This document shows positions 22,371 to 34,289 of a DNA stretch of 64,000 bases, one piece after another. The DNA comes from Microcebus murinus (lineage: Eukaryota > Chordata > Mammalia > Primates > Cheirogaleidae): NCBI RefSeq assembly GCF_040939455.1, contig NC_134113.1, positions 16,168,501 through 16,232,500 on the forward strand, in the 5' to 3' direction. Every line of letters starts with the position of its first letter. The first letter of the stretch is position 1. Below the pieces are notes generated by a model. That model had not been told where the DNA came from. It made no database searches and saw only the letters and a program-made list of their open reading frames with translations. Position numbers and translations under genes: made by a program.

Positions 22371-23394
22371 AGCCCCAGCAAGGCAGGAATGAGGCAGTGC
22401 AGTTAGTGTAAGGGGGTAGTGGCAAGAGCCAGGGGTGTTGGGAAGACTGGAAAGTGCTGACGGAGGTAGAAACAGAGTGGCAGGAGGGGATAACGAGCAA
22501 CATTAAGGGAGGTGGTGCTGAATCTCCTCTGTAATTTTGCGGCTCTTTTAAGAATAGAGCCAGCTCTGCAGGGAATGAGCATATTAATGAAAAGCGAGAG
22601 TATGATTGGTTTACCTTGTAGAGGAAACAGCCTTCCTTCCTAGAGGATCTCTGCAAGAAGACATGAGGAGACAGAGTACATTTCTACAAATGGCTTAATT
22701 TAGACAAAACTTCCCTCAATGCAGCAATGGCAACCCTACCATTTTTATGTCTAAAGGTCAAGTTTCACTTTTCCTGCTAGCAGAGAGTCCTCCGGCTCAG
22801 ATAGCTCCAATTTATTTCTGTTTGGCTTTGCAGACCATTAAGCAATGGATTTGGCCACAGACTCGCCCTTCCTAATGATGTTTTTCTTGGGCTAATATGA
22901 AAAACCAGTTGGCAATTGCCGAGTAACCACAGGATGACAGCTTAGAGCAAGGACACAAGGGTCCAGGTATGTAACAAATGACAGGAAGAAACCAGTGTGT
23001 GATTTAGGCAATGCTGAACCCACAAGATGGGCAAGGTAACCCCGAATGTCTGGGAATCATTCTGCTGGAGGGTCTAACCCGGATGGAGCCACTGTGGCTC
23101 TGGAAAGCAACCATCACTACCCTTGAAAGACAAATGGGAAAAATAAGCCCTTAAGTGCCAGGCTCCTTCCTCCACTGAAGCTTAATTGGTTGTCCTGGCA
23201 CAAAAGGCTTTTATAATGTCACAAAGCCAAGGTCTATGATGATAGGACAGTGGAAAAGAAAACATACCATGCAAAATGAGAGAGGGAAACATTTGAAATC
23301 TGAGTTGTGTTCTAATTTTTCCACCTTGAAAAAAGAAAGTTCTGAAGGAATTTACCATCTAAATGAAGCAAATAGAAGGCTCTCGAGATGCTGG
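22371..23394. other. Repeat-poor block
   Basis: About 1 kb with no repeat I recognise, a contrast with its surroundings. The 108-codon minus frame (22330-22656) starts inside an LTR and is not credible. The block is a candidate for conserved non-coding sequence, which cannot be tested from one genome. Confidence 0.4.
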
Positions 23395-24270
23395 CGATAG
23401 TGACCATTTCTTGAGTATGCACTCTATGCCTTGCATTGTTCTAAGCACTGTATACACAGATTATCTTATTGGATCCTGACAACTGTGAGATGCCAATGCT
23501 ATTATGACCCTCATATCCAGGGTACTGGTCACCTTATCTCCGACCCCACAGAAGTACCTCAAGCTTTAGTGGGGAAAGATAAAGAGGGAAATAGACCTTG
23601 GCGTGTGTTCTCTACAAAGAAGGCCCTCACTTCCTCTGATGTTGCCTCAGGTCCCTGCTTGTAACTGAGGGGCTGGTGCTCTACTCCCCAGCTCTTGCAG
23701 AGTGGATACGCTGCAAGCCCTCAACCTGGTTCAGCTCATTCTTTTCACCTGGCTCATGGTGGTGGAGAAGGGCTGGTGAAAGTTCTAATGTGGCACTGGA
23801 AAGTCACTGCCCTGACCTTTGGGCTGTCCCCATTTTCACCCATCTGCAAGCGTATCTTATGATACTCCTTTCCTTTGGCAAATTGCCTCCTCCTAAGTCC
23901 TGCATCTCCACCCGGTTGACAAATTGGGACTTGGAAGACTTCAGGTCTTTGAGCTCTAAGCGAGGCAAAGTTCTTTCCCTGCCAATTTCCACGTCTGCAC
24001 AGCGGGAGGGTGAAGTGTCCAGTCCTGGGGGAGGCCTCGTCTTTGCGTCGGGGAGTAGTGTGTTCAGTTTGGCCTCTCCAATACCGTTGGTTGGCGTGGC
24101 CACAGTGGAAGGAGGAGGACAGTGCCCTCCTCTAGCAGATGAGACGAGAAGGCAGAAGCTTAGAGAGGTGAAAATATTTGCTCAACTGAACACACTTAAA
24201 ATGTGGCAGAGCTGGAATTTGAACCCAGACTCCAAAGCCTGAGCTCTTAACCACCGTGGCAGACATGGAG
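23395..24270 (+). repeat. MIR in two pieces around a 590-bp block
   Basis: The 5' half (23395-23533: 'ttgagtatgcactctatgcc', 'ttctaagcactgtatacaca', up to 'catatccag') and 3' half (24130-24270: 'cagatgagacgagaaggcag', 'gaatttgaacccagactcca', 'gagctcttaaccaccgtgg') meet almost exactly at the MIR 'ttacagatgag' point. The intervening block (23534-24129) is GC-rich and of unknown origin. Either one MIR was split or two MIR fragments lie by chance in register. A 188-codon frame (23676-24242), the longest in the window, runs through the block into the MIR and has no recognised domain. Confidence 0.6.
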
Positions 24271-25639
24271 GCACATCTAAGAAGTGCTTCCAGAAATAAC
24301 CAGTAGTCACTCCCCTTCAGACTTATCTAAACTTGACTACTCTGCCAGCAAAGATAATCCTGGACTGCTGAGTTCTTACTGTCACGCCTCCTGGCACGCA
24401 AAGGCCTGAGTCCTCCCAGACAGTGCTTGCCCCCCAGTGACAAGTTATGCTCAGACAGCGGGCTCTGCACCCATTTGTCCTGCTTCCCTCCCTGACCATG
24501 GACCCCTCTTCTTCCTCTCTTCTTTCTCCCTCCCACCCCTACTCCCCATCAATATTGTCTCTTTGGGACACAGAGCTGCTTTGAAGTCAACCAGCAGATT
24601 TCTTTGGGGGGAGAAAAGAATGTGTCTAAAGAGGTCAGGAGAGAGAAAGAGAGAGAGAGAGAGAGACAGGAAAGGGGCCTAATGTCCTTTCTCCTTTTCT
24701 TTCAACTCTGACTGCTGATCAAAGGTCTGGGAGCAGCAGTATTGAAAAGATCTGGTTTCAAAGACAGGGTGGGTGTCAGTCCCTAGGATGGTATTAAATG
24801 CTTAGAAAGGAGTATGAAATCGATTCATCAAGTGGATGAAAAATAAGTAAATAAATAAACAAACAAATAGGCCAAGCAGAAGCAGGGGGAAAAAGCCCTG
24901 CTATTGGCCCAGTTTCCAAGGAGCTCTTTGATAATGCAGTGACTCTAGGCCATACACATTGGTCACATTATTTATCACTGGAGCATGAATGTCCTAACCA
25001 CATCCAAGAGCTTTCACTGGGCTCCTTAAATCATCCAGGACCACAATGAAATGCAAATAGCCCAGTGGTGGATTGGGAACAAAGGAAAGGCAGTTCTGGC
25101 CCCCAGCCTCCTCCCTCAAATCTGGAGTCAGCCCCAGGGCCCCAGTGGGACTTTCTCCTTTGTTCACTCTGCTCGTCATTTTGTGCTGCTCCCTGTGGCT
25201 GGGATGGCTGAGCTGGTCTATGCATTGGGCTCTTGTGCCTTTTCTGTTTTTGTTGCTTGTTCTTAAAAATTGTTGAGCATTTTCCTGAGGAATGGCATGC
25301 ACCTGCAAGTAATTTACTTTTCTCCACCTATCTATAGAGTGTTTCTGTCTTTTCTCCCTAAAACCTCAGAAGTAGAAAAAAACAGGATGGTGTTTGTACA
25401 GTTTGGGCTGGGAGCAAGTTTAATACGGAGAGGCAAGAACTAGGCTCTTTGGGGCAGTGGGCTGGAGGTCTAGTTTCTCCTCCTTTCACTGAGCTCACTG
25501 TGCAATTCTGAGTGAGTGATAGCACCTCTCTGGTTTTCTGTTTCTTCATACATGCCCTAGTCCCTTTGCCTACTGTTCCCTAAGTTCCCCGGCCATGTGG
25601 TCTGGGGGAGACTGGACTCACTGGACCCTGGCTCTAAGG
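24271..25639. other. Unassigned, with a (GA)n tract
   Basis: Includes (GA)n at about 24639-24666 and an A-rich 'aaataaataaacaaac' stretch near 24845-24868. Frames at 24437-24682 and 24994-25327 overlap on opposite strands and have no recognised content. Confidence 0.4.
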
Positions 25640-26050
25640 ATGGACTCTGGCTTGGACCAAGCAGCGTGTTGCACTCTCTAGTACCATCATGATTGGTTCA
25701 GATTATGGACATGTGATCTAAGCCAGTCCAATCAAAGGGAACCTTAAGCTTTTGCTGGAAATGCTGGGACCCAGATTTTATTTCTGCTGCATGCGAAGGA
25801 AGAATCAGGTGGTGCTGAGAGCTGTTTCCAGTCATTTTGACACCATGCGGGGAGAGACTACTTGAGAATAGAACCAACATTAAAGAAAATGAACTGACAA
25901 TAAACTTAATAATAAAAAAAAAGAAGTCAGAAGGAAATCAAGTCCTGATCTCAAAATATGAATGCTGGATTAAACTGGGTCATTCAGTTACATGAGCTAA
26001 TGAATTCCCTTTATTGTTTGAATTTGGTTTTCTAAAAGGCTAATAATCTA
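25640..26050 (+). mobile_element. Old LTR-like repeat, unnamed family (copy A)
   Basis: Ordered phrases 'gattggttcagattatggac', 'gtgatctaagccagtccaat', 'ttgctggaaatgctgggacc', 'gagaatagaaccaacattaa' and 'ttgaatttggttttct'. The same order recurs in sense at 29.0 kb and reversed at 27.0, 34.3 and 38.2 kb. The ending ('ctaatgaattccctttatt') resembles the 'caataaattcccttt' end of an old mammalian LTR, but I cannot name the family. Confidence 0.5.
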
Positions 26051-26999
26051 GAATTGGCTTGAATGCCAGGGAACAGACCTTTTGACCTTTGGAGTTTCTT
26101 CTAGAGGGGAAAGAAAAAAATAAAAAATATATATATTTTTTTTTTTGGTTTCTTTGTTTGTTCTAGGAATTGTGTTAGGCAAGAGAGCAGTGGTGAAGGG
26201 ACTGCGGTTCTGTATTTAAACAAATTTGGCTTGGATCCTTCAAATCTCAAAGGTGAGTCAAACCCCAAACCCAAAGGTGAATAGTCCCAAGGCCTTCATA
26301 CCTCAAAGGCAGCCTTTGAGGTGCTTTATCTCCCTAGCTGCATATAAAACTTTAATTGTTCATTTGGGGGATTTGAGTTTCACAATATCATGAATGCTTC
26401 GGGTATTTAGTTTAATACAAATCTCCTCATAGGGTGAGTATATTCATATATATTACCAGTGCTCACCCTGGTATTGAGGGAATTAATCCTTAAAGTGCAA
26501 CTAAATACTAATCAGAAAGATAACTGATTCATAGAAGCCCATGTAAGTCTCCCTTTTTTGGCTTGAGGCTTGGTTGGTTCTTTGAAAGCTGATCAGCACA
26601 TTAGTGTTGACAAGACCTGGTACTTTGCAAATCAGATGGAATCTCATTGCACTGGCTTCCCTGATATCCTGGGGGTGGGAAATTGGCCAACTATATCTTG
26701 CTGGGCAATGGGAGTTGGATATGTTTCTAAATCCACTTTCGCTGTGGGAATGGAGAGTAGGGTATGATCAATTTTCAATAATCTGTGGTGCCGAAGACAG
26801 GACATTTGCTGCCACACAGAATTGGTTTTATTGCCTCAACTATGTGGCATAGGTGCCAACACTTCCTGTCCAAACTCTGGAGTTACACCAGGGATAGACA
26901 TGTCTAGTCAGTTGCGCACTCTTTCAATAAACAAGGAAGGTGTCTTCACATTTCTCGACACTGTCAGGAAAGCCATTCCCTGTTTCTTTCACTAAGGAT
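26051..26999. other. Unassigned, AT-rich
   Basis: Low-complexity A/T tract at about 26116-26148. The 65- and 82-codon frames at 26570-26852 overlap each other and show no domain. Confidence 0.35.
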
Positions 27000-27560
27000 T
27001 CTTTTGGTTATAAGATATAGAAAACCCAACCCATTTTGGTTTATGCAGAAAAGGGAACTTGATAGTTTCTACAATGGCACGGTCCAGAGGAAAGACCTGG
27101 CTGCAGGCCTGGCAGGAGTCAGGGCTCAAGTGACACGCAGCCACGGCGCTACTTCTCTCTCTCAGCCCTGCCTAGCTCTGTCCTGACTTCGTTCCCAGGC
27201 TGCTGCTTCCTTCATGCTTGCAAGGAGCTGCTCACTGCCCCGAGCCCTATATCCATTCAGATTCACAGCCATTGGAGAAAAGGCAGCCTGGGGCCACCGA
27301 GAGCTCAAACAAGAGAACCAAGAATCCCATTAACTCTTACTGGTCTAATTTGAGTCATATGCCTATCTTACAGCGAATCATTGTGGTCACCAAGGGTGCC
27401 ATGTGCTTTTCTCTGAACCAATCACTGTCACCAAAGGAGGCATATGTGCTGATTGGCTTAGCCTGGTCATGTGTTCCTTCCCTAGAGTCTGGAGGGGTAG
27501 AAGCGATGGAGGTAGCTTCATGGGAAACAAATGAATTGGGAAATAGTGTGTTCCCTTTTA
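27000..27560 (-). mobile_element. Old LTR-like repeat, unnamed family (copy C)
   Basis: Reverse orientation of the family at 25.6 and 29.0 kb: 'tggtttatgcagaaaaggga', then '...gaaccaatcactgtcaccaa' and 'gctgattggcttagcctggt'. The 117-codon frame 27218-27571 lies in it and is not a gene. Confidence 0.5.
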
Positions 27561-27561
27561 T

Positions 27562-27746
27562 GGCCTCATAGTATTTAATTGTGCAAATTATCACATTTTA
27601 TTTACCCATTCATCAGTTGATGGACATTTAGGTTATTTCCACTTTTTGGCTACTGTGAATACATTCCCACCAGCACTATGAGGGTTCCAATCACTCCCAA
27701 CACTTGTTATCTGTCTTTTTTACTATAGCTTTCCTCATGGGTGTGT
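27562..27746 (-). mobile_element. Old L1 3'-region fragment with internal deletion
   Basis: 'cattcatcagttgatggaca', 'cactttttggctactgtgaa', then directly 'ccaccagcactatgagg' and 'cacttgttatctgtc'. The segment between 'gtgaata' and 'cattcccaccagc' is missing compared with L1. The Alu that follows is inserted at its end. Confidence 0.75.
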
Positions 27747-27761
27747 CTGCACCATGCTTTT

Positions 27762-28090
27762 TTTTTTTTTTTTTGAGACAGAGTCTCGCTTTGTTGCCCA
27801 GGCTAGAGTGAGTGCCGTGGCGTCAGCCTAGCTCACAGCAACCTCAAACTCCTGGGCTCAAGCGATCCTCCTGCCTCAGCCTCCTGAGTAGCTGGGACTA
27901 CAGGCATGTACCACCATGCCCGGCTAATTTTTTTATATATATATCAGTTGGCCAATTAATTTCTTTCTATTTATAGTAGAGACGGGGTCTTGCTCTTGTT
28001 CAGGCTGGTTTTGAACTCCTGACCTTGAGCAATCTGCCTGCCTCGGCCTCCCAAGAGCTAGGATTACAGGCGTGAGCCACAGCGCCCGGC
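27762..28090 (-). mobile_element. Alu SINE, lemur type, full length
   Basis: Antisense dimeric Alu with poly(T) at left and 'agcgcccggcc'-type 5' end at right; linker 'cagttggccaattaatttct'. Flanked by exact 15-bp duplications CTGCACCATGCTTTT (27747-27761 and 28091-28105). Confidence 0.97.
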
Positions 28091-28105
28091 CTGCACCATG
28101 CTTTT

Positions 28106-29009
28106 AATTTGGCTAAAATTGCCATCAGATAGAATGAGGCATTCATCTATGGTTCCATGATCAAACTGGCTTTCCCACAGGTGTGAAAAACTGAGGGGGA
28201 GGGGAGGGAATGTAACATCCATTATCAACTGAAAGAATTATAAAACCACAGTTTTATGGAGAAAGAAGAGATTTGGGGCCCTCTTGTTAGTGGAAACCAC
28301 TTTTCTGTATGACAACCAACTTAGAAAAAATGTAAAGGTTTACAGAACATATTTATATGCATAAACTTTAAAAAGGAGAATAATGTTATTGATTCTAAGA
28401 GGTGATAAATATCTTTCAACTTAGAGAACAGATTTTTGAATCTGTCAGAGAGAATATTAGCATTGTTTTTAAGCTGCTAAATGTCCATATCTGGGCATGT
28501 TTGAGAAGAGTAGCATGGAAATAGGTTTTAATATTTAATGCTAGAGTTAGATCATAGTGCATTCACAAAGCTTCAGTGAGATCAGGCGGCCATGGGTTAA
28601 GGCAATGATTTAGGTCAATTTGTTCATGAATGAGGATCAGAGCCCCAGACAGAGAAAGGAATTTGTCTAAGGCTGGTTTGAATTGGAACCAACAGCTGTC
28701 CCTACTTTATTTCTCCTGAACTTCCAGATCCCAGCTCTTCACACTGAGGTCCATAGATGTCCTCACTCTCATACTCTCAAAGCTTACTTTCTCCGCAAAT
28801 CTAAAGGAGTTAAGAGAGATGTAAGATCTTGGAATAATGTCTATTTTGGAATGAGTTGCTTTAGCTTTCACTTTCCTGGCATTTTTCTCCTCCTTATTTT
28901 GGTGACAGAGTCTTTCTTTTCTCTGAAGAAACTATTCTATTGAGTTTATTTGAAACCAACACTAGCCTATACCCATGTGTGTTCACAGGGGTGGACATGT
29001 GCCCAAAGT
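28106..29009. other. Unassigned
   Basis: AT-rich, with no repeat recognised. A purine run 'gagggggaggggagggaa' is near 28192. The 86-codon frame 28683-28943 has a hydrophobic C-terminal half but no recognisable identity. Confidence 0.35.
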
Positions 29010-29390
29010 TTCTATTCCTCTGGTCACAGTGATTGGTTGAAGGATGTGTATGTTACACAAATTGAGGCAATCAGAGACCTGACCAGGACTTTTACTCGGA
29101 GCTATTGAGTGAAAAGTCTGGGTTTTCCCTCTTCTTACTATGCATACCTATAAATTTAGACCTGACAATCACAGTGACCAATTTTGTCACTATGAAGAGG
29201 GAGCCTGTTTGGGAATGAGGCTAGCACAAAGGTGAACAGAGAGGAGAGAAGGAGGGAGGGAGGCTGAATACTGCACTACCTTGCATTTCTTCAGGTGGGT
29301 GACCTAATAATTTCCCTTTACACTTATTCACCTTGGCTTGAGTGTTTGTCACTTGCAAGCCTGAGAATCCTAGCTGGTTTGGTCATGATT
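29010..29390 (+). mobile_element. Old LTR-like repeat, unnamed family (copy B)
   Basis: 'tctggtcacagtgattggtt', 'gaggcaatcagagacctgac', 'atgaagagggagcctgtttg', 'ctaataatttccctttacac' and 'gtttgtcacttgcaagcctg' parallel copy A and extend it at the 3' end. Confidence 0.5.
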
Positions 29391-31124
29391 ACTTAGTGGC
29401 TGAGATTGTGTCACTTTGGCAACTTTGATGGCCATCGTGGGCACTAATAGTTTGGGGATATGCAGGAAGCAGAAAAATTCTCAGTTAGAATTCACCTTTA
29501 ATAAAGAGTAGAGGTGTAGGGGTTTGTTTTGGGGGGCATAGAACCATCATAAAGGGATGAGTGACATTTGGTATAGCTTATATGCCTCACCTGGTCTCTG
29601 ACTCAGCACTGAGAGGCTCTTTGATTGGGTCCTCAGGAAATGAGAACTGAGAATAAAGTGTAAGGAGTTATTTCTGGCAATGCTAGGAGACCAAAGGCTA
29701 GCAGGGATAGTGACAAGGTATCTAGAGGTGGCTTTGGGGACAGCAGAAGTTGGGACAGCAAATACTTTTGATGGAGCAGGAGCCAAAGAACATAGTAGAT
29801 GGGTTCATGAGCACAACTGAGATGTTCTAGTGACTCCAAAAAGCATTCAAGGACTATGCCAGGAGAGCAGAATTCTAATGACTTCTCTAGTGGGATTAGA
29901 GTTAGAGAAACACCAAAGGTATAGCTGCTTCTCCTATTTTGATTAGCTATGCCTCAGCCTCTGAATAAAGCCCCTTTCCCTCTGGCTGGCTCTCTAGGTC
30001 ACGGAGCCCAGTGACTCTTCATCACTGATAAATACATTGGGCCTGCTTTGACCTCAGGGAAAGGGCCTGGACATTAATGGCGGGTGGTATTTTTGGTGCG
30101 TTAGGTAGCAAAAATGGGAGTGGTAGAGGTGGAATATTTTTAGATGAGAGAACTTTGGATGTCCTCAGCTTCCCCACCATTCTGCTCTGGCATAAAACCA
30201 CCCTTTGTCTTATTCTTAGATCTGCAGAGTGATATGTCAAATGTCTTAACATGCCCCATTTTGGAAACTTACAATATTTACTGCCAACTGAGAAACCAAA
30301 TTCCTTTACAATGCATGCACAGGTTATGAATCTCTCCTCAGGCAATGAAGTAGTGATTAAGTAGATACTTGCCTACAAAACACAGGTGACACCCCAATCT
30401 TTGGGATCTTTGATTCCTGAAACAGACCTGTTAAATGGAGAAAGGGTTCATGCATGCCTCTGAAATCACAGACTGCAACTCGAAAACCAGCCCTTCTGAA
30501 ATAGTCATAAATTAAGGCAATTCCAGGGGCAAGCTCAAGCTCATACTGAAACTATGGATTTTGGCGACATGAGGTCCATGTTAACTATTTGGACAGATCT
30601 GTGAGGTTTTTTTATGGTAACTGCATGGTTCGACAAGCCACTTAAGTGGATAATAGGACAGATGCCAAATCTGGAACTCTCCTAAAGGACCTTGCACGTC
30701 TGATTGTCATAGCAGAGTGGTAATATCAGACAGGTGATATGAAAGTGACATTTCATTTATTTCTGTGACCTGACTCTTGCACAGGAGGTGAGGATGTTGA
30801 CAGAGTTAATGGGATCGTGTCTCTCTCCCTCAGTGCCAGGGGTCGGATTGTGAAGATGACCATTTGATTGTTTGCCTGGGTCTATAGATCTTATACCATT
30901 AGATTTTATAAGTTCCAGAAATGGACAATTCTTTTTTGCCTGTCTCAACTGGAGGACAGAGAGAGATTGAAAATCCAAAAGCTGCTCTTGTTCCTTGCTG
31001 AAGTCTGTCTACTTTAATACTTCTTCAAAGGAAGCAGTTTTGCACAGTGCCCACACATAGCAAGACCTCCATAAATGTTAGGTCATGTTGTTAGTATTAC
31101 TCATCTTGGAGGTTAAGGCCCCAG
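29391..31124. other. Unassigned, about 1.7 kb
   Basis: No family recognised with confidence. 'tctgaataaagcccctttcc' near 29960 contains AATAAA in a context like an LTR polyadenylation site, but no LTR ends were found. Frames of 60-107 codons (for example minus 30022-30345) have no domain. Confidence 0.35.
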
Positions 31125-31260
31125 TGTAGAAAATATGAGCACTGGAGTCTGAAATCCAGGTCTGAAATCAGGCACCACTACTTACTCTGTGTGACCCCGA
31201 ACAAGTTACTTAACCATTCTGAGCTTCAGCTCATTTTTTGTTTGATGGCCATAATTTCAG
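31125..31260 (-). repeat. MIR SINE fragment
   Basis: 'gagcactggagtctgaaatc', 'cttactctgtgtgaccccga', 'caagttacttaaccattctg': antisense MIR core. Confidence 0.7.
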
Positions 31261-32049
31261 TCATGCAGAGAGAATACTTCCCTGAGGGTAAGTGGTTACT
31301 TTGTACTCAGATCAGAGAGTCATCAAGGGCAGAAGTTCATAGGGAAGAAATGGGAGAAAGTGCATGTTCTATTGAACCTGATGGGTGGGTCCTGTCACCC
31401 TATTTAAATTTCATGAAGCCTTTTCTGACCCAAACCCTTAAAATGAGAAATTGAGGATTGTTGTGTCTCAGACTTCGCACAGATGTGTATTCTCCTTAAC
31501 ATGTCTTCTGAAAAGTAGAGAAAGTCTTTTTTGTTGATTTGTCCTAAGCTGGGGACGGTGTGGGGTGAGGAGGGGATGTTGAGTCAGGAAGTAGATTGTG
31601 CTGGTACCTACCCTTTGGGGGGTGGGTATGCTTAGTTATTTTGGGATATTTATGTAACAGGACTATTCTAAGTCTTCTCAGGATTAAGAACACTTTTCTA
31701 TCCTTGCTAGAGTGATGTTGCTAAGAAATGACCAGGAAGCTGGTGAGAAGAGAAAGTGGATAGAGTTTGGGAGGGCTGGGGAATGCACTTTATAGCCAAT
31801 GGAACCTTCAAAATACAGGAATGCTAGAGTAGTTAACTTATCCAGTGGACTCCCTGGGGGGTTCTTTTAAGAAGTATACAACTTACTGTAATCCAAAGTT
31901 ATTTTTAAAAGTCCATTTTATACCACTTTTTATATGTCATAAAACCAAAGTACTCATCAATGTAGTAATTTGGGGGAATTTGGGGGGAAAATGTATGTCC
32001 CCAAGCTTTTGCATGCAATGCTCTACTCCAGTCTGATGCCACCCGTGCT
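31261..32049. other. Unassigned
   Basis: No repeat or gene recognised. The 87-codon frame 31191-31454 starts inside a MIR. Confidence 0.35.
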
Positions 32050-32205
32050 GGGAACTGTCTGGTGTGATAGAAACAACATTTAATTGGAGTCAAGAGACCT
32101 GGAGTCTCTTCTAACTGTGCCTTTAATTTCCTCTGCAACATTGGGCACTTACTTTCCTTCTCTGGTCCTCAGTTTTCCCTTCTGTAATGTAAGGATCCTA
32201 ACCAA
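32050..32205 (-). repeat. MIR-like SINE, diverged
   Basis: 'ttggagtcaagagacctgga', 'aacattgggcacttactttc', 'tcagttttcccttctgtaat' follow the antisense MIR/MIR3 core in order, with many changes. Confidence 0.6.
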
Positions 32206-33424
32206 GAAGATGCGGCTCAAAAATTGAAAAAAAAAATTATATGTATGGAATGTAAATTAAATCTTTCATTGATATGAGTATTCATGGGGTCCAATACAAA
32301 AAGGTAAAAGTGGAGTCCTCATTGGCTGTCCATGTCCCTATTAGTGGGTCCCAGGGTGTCCCTGTGAGTCCCCAGAGCTCTGCAGATCTCAGTTTGAAAA
32401 CCATAGAAGAGGAACTTCAGCATTGTGTTCAGCTTTGTCATTTCATAGATGAATGCCCCATGCTGAACACAGAGTCCTGAAGCAGATCAGAAAAGGTCTG
32501 GGACTGGGGGCGGGGGGAGGAGCCTGGTGAATGTCACCTGCTAAGTGGGAACAGGAGGTAACTCTCTTAGTGCAGATGGATCCAAATGCAGGGGCCGGGG
32601 ACTCTGGTGTCACATGATGCTTGTTATAGTACAAAGGAAGTCCCTGTCCAGGCAGGCTGCTGTGGAGAAGGAGATCAAGTTCTCACACTGTGGCTGCCAT
32701 TTGGCTAGAGGTGGCTGGGAGATAGTTGGCCGGCTTGGGAGCAGGGCACAACTGGGGTCTGCCCAGCCAAGGGGATTCAAGAAAAACGCCTTTGGGTGTT
32801 CCTGCTTAGCACCAGTCCTCTGAGTTCATGGACCGTACCTGGGCCATTTGAAACAAACCAGAGTCTGGAGCAAATGGAGACTCTGTCTCCTTTCTCCACT
32901 GCCAGGACAAATGCCACCCTGCCTGAAAGTCCAGCTCCAGCTAAAACCCCTCTCAGACAACGGCAGTGCCCGAGTCCAGTAGCCTGTGCACTATTTTAAC
33001 CTGAGTAACTGCTGAGTCGACACGCAGGCCCCAGACTGCCCTAGTTCCCAGACCAGTCCTGGGAAGGCTTGGGCACTGTTTCCCAAAGGGTGTTCCAAAG
33101 AGTCTCTGTTTCCATAGGAGATTAATATGTGCTCCAGAAAAGTGGATATCATGGCTGAATAAGTTTGGGAAATGCTGAGTTAAAGTAAAACAGATTCCAT
33201 CCTTATGGAACATCTCAGAGTTATAAAACTTTAAGAGGTGGTCATATGTGAACTTTTTAAAGTTACTTTTTTCAGGGTACCCGCCCCTTTGTGTTTATCC
33301 AGCATCTTTGGGGGACTGCTGAGACAGAGCATTAGTTAATCAACAGTCTCCACTCTCTCATTCAGTGATGCTTAGAATTAGCTCAGACTTCCGTATTTAG
33401 GTCTTGGTGGCTGTGTCCTCATTG
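32206..33424. other. Unassigned
   Basis: Frames at 32545-32823 (92 codons) and 32953-33213 (86 codons, minus) have no recognised domain. No repeat identified. Confidence 0.35.
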
Positions 33425-33600
33425 CTGAGTTCCTGTGTTCATTTTCTCAACCAATATTCTTTGAGCACTACAATGTGTCAGGCCCTGGGCTGGTTCTGGG
33501 ACCACAGAGAAGAGTAAGTTACACATCTCCTGCCCTCCGGGGTTGCCCGTCTCCCAGGGCAGTCTAAATAAGCAAATGCATAGTTCCAGGCTCAGCACTG
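33425..33600 (-). mobile_element. LINE L2 3' end, antisense
   Basis: 'aaccaatattctttgagcac', 'tacaatgtgtcaggccctgg', and 'gtaagttacacatctcctgc' match the reverse L2 terminus. Confidence 0.7.
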
Positions 33601-33761
33601 CAATCTCTGCAAGAGGCCACTCACTCAGCATCCCCGGCTCCGAGCACGGTGCTTGAGATACAGCAGCAGCAGGATCAGCTTGGATTGCCTCCAGCTCGGA
33701 GTTGTGAGCCACAGACGATCACAAAATAGTAATTTACATGAGCAAACACTTTCCCCCCCCT

Positions 33762-34280
33762 ACTGTGGTAGTCTGAATAATGGCCCGCAAAGATGTCCTC
33801 ATCCTAATCCCTGTGACCTGGGAATATGTTCCCTTGCTTGGCAAAAGGGACTTTGCAGATGTGATTAAGTTAATGACCTTGAACTGGGGAGATGGTCCTA
33901 GATTATCCTGATGTGCCCTGATGTATCCTGATGTGGCCTGATGTATCCACAAGGGTCCTTAAAAGGGGCGTGTGGCAGGAAGCAGAGAGAAGAAGTGATG
34001 ACGGAAGCCGAGATTGGAGTGGCTCACTTTGAAGATAAAGGAAGAGGCCACGAGCTGAGGAACACGGGTGGTCACTAGAAGTTGAAAGAGTCAAGGAAGA
34101 GGATTCTCACCTCAGAGCCAGCAGAAGGAACAAGCCGGTCCAACACCTTGTCTTTAGCCCCATGACACTGGTTTTGGACTTCAGACCTCCAGAACTGGGA
34201 GAGATTAAATATAGGTTGTTTCAAGCTACTAAGATTATGATAATTTGTGATAGCAGCAATAGGAAACAAATACAGCCACC
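33762..34280 (+). mobile_element. MLT1-type MaLR LTR
   Basis: Near full length: 'gtctgaataatggcccgcaa', 'gggactttgcagatgtgatt', 'gaggccacgagctgaggaac', 'cttcagacctccagaactgg', ending 'gtgatagcagcaataggaaa'. The area 33905-33948 has become a short 10-bp tandem array. Solo LTR; no internal sequence adjoins. Confidence 0.9.
33905..33948. repeat. 10-bp tandem repeat inside the MLT1 LTR
   Basis: Four units of the form 'tatcctgatg/tgccctgatg' in register, at the place where MLT1 normally has a single 'ttatcctgga..gtgggccc' segment. Confidence 0.8.
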
Positions 34281-34289
34281 TACCTAACA

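Noticed and set aside
23676..24242. 188-codon frame as a novel protein gene
   Set aside because: No domain, it ends inside a MIR, and one chance frame of this length is expected in 64 kb of double-stranded sequence. Kept only as an observation.
29960..29990. LTR polyadenylation site at 'gaataaagcccctttcc'
   Set aside because: No LTR ends, duplication or internal retroviral sequence could be found around it; noted only in the unassigned entry.
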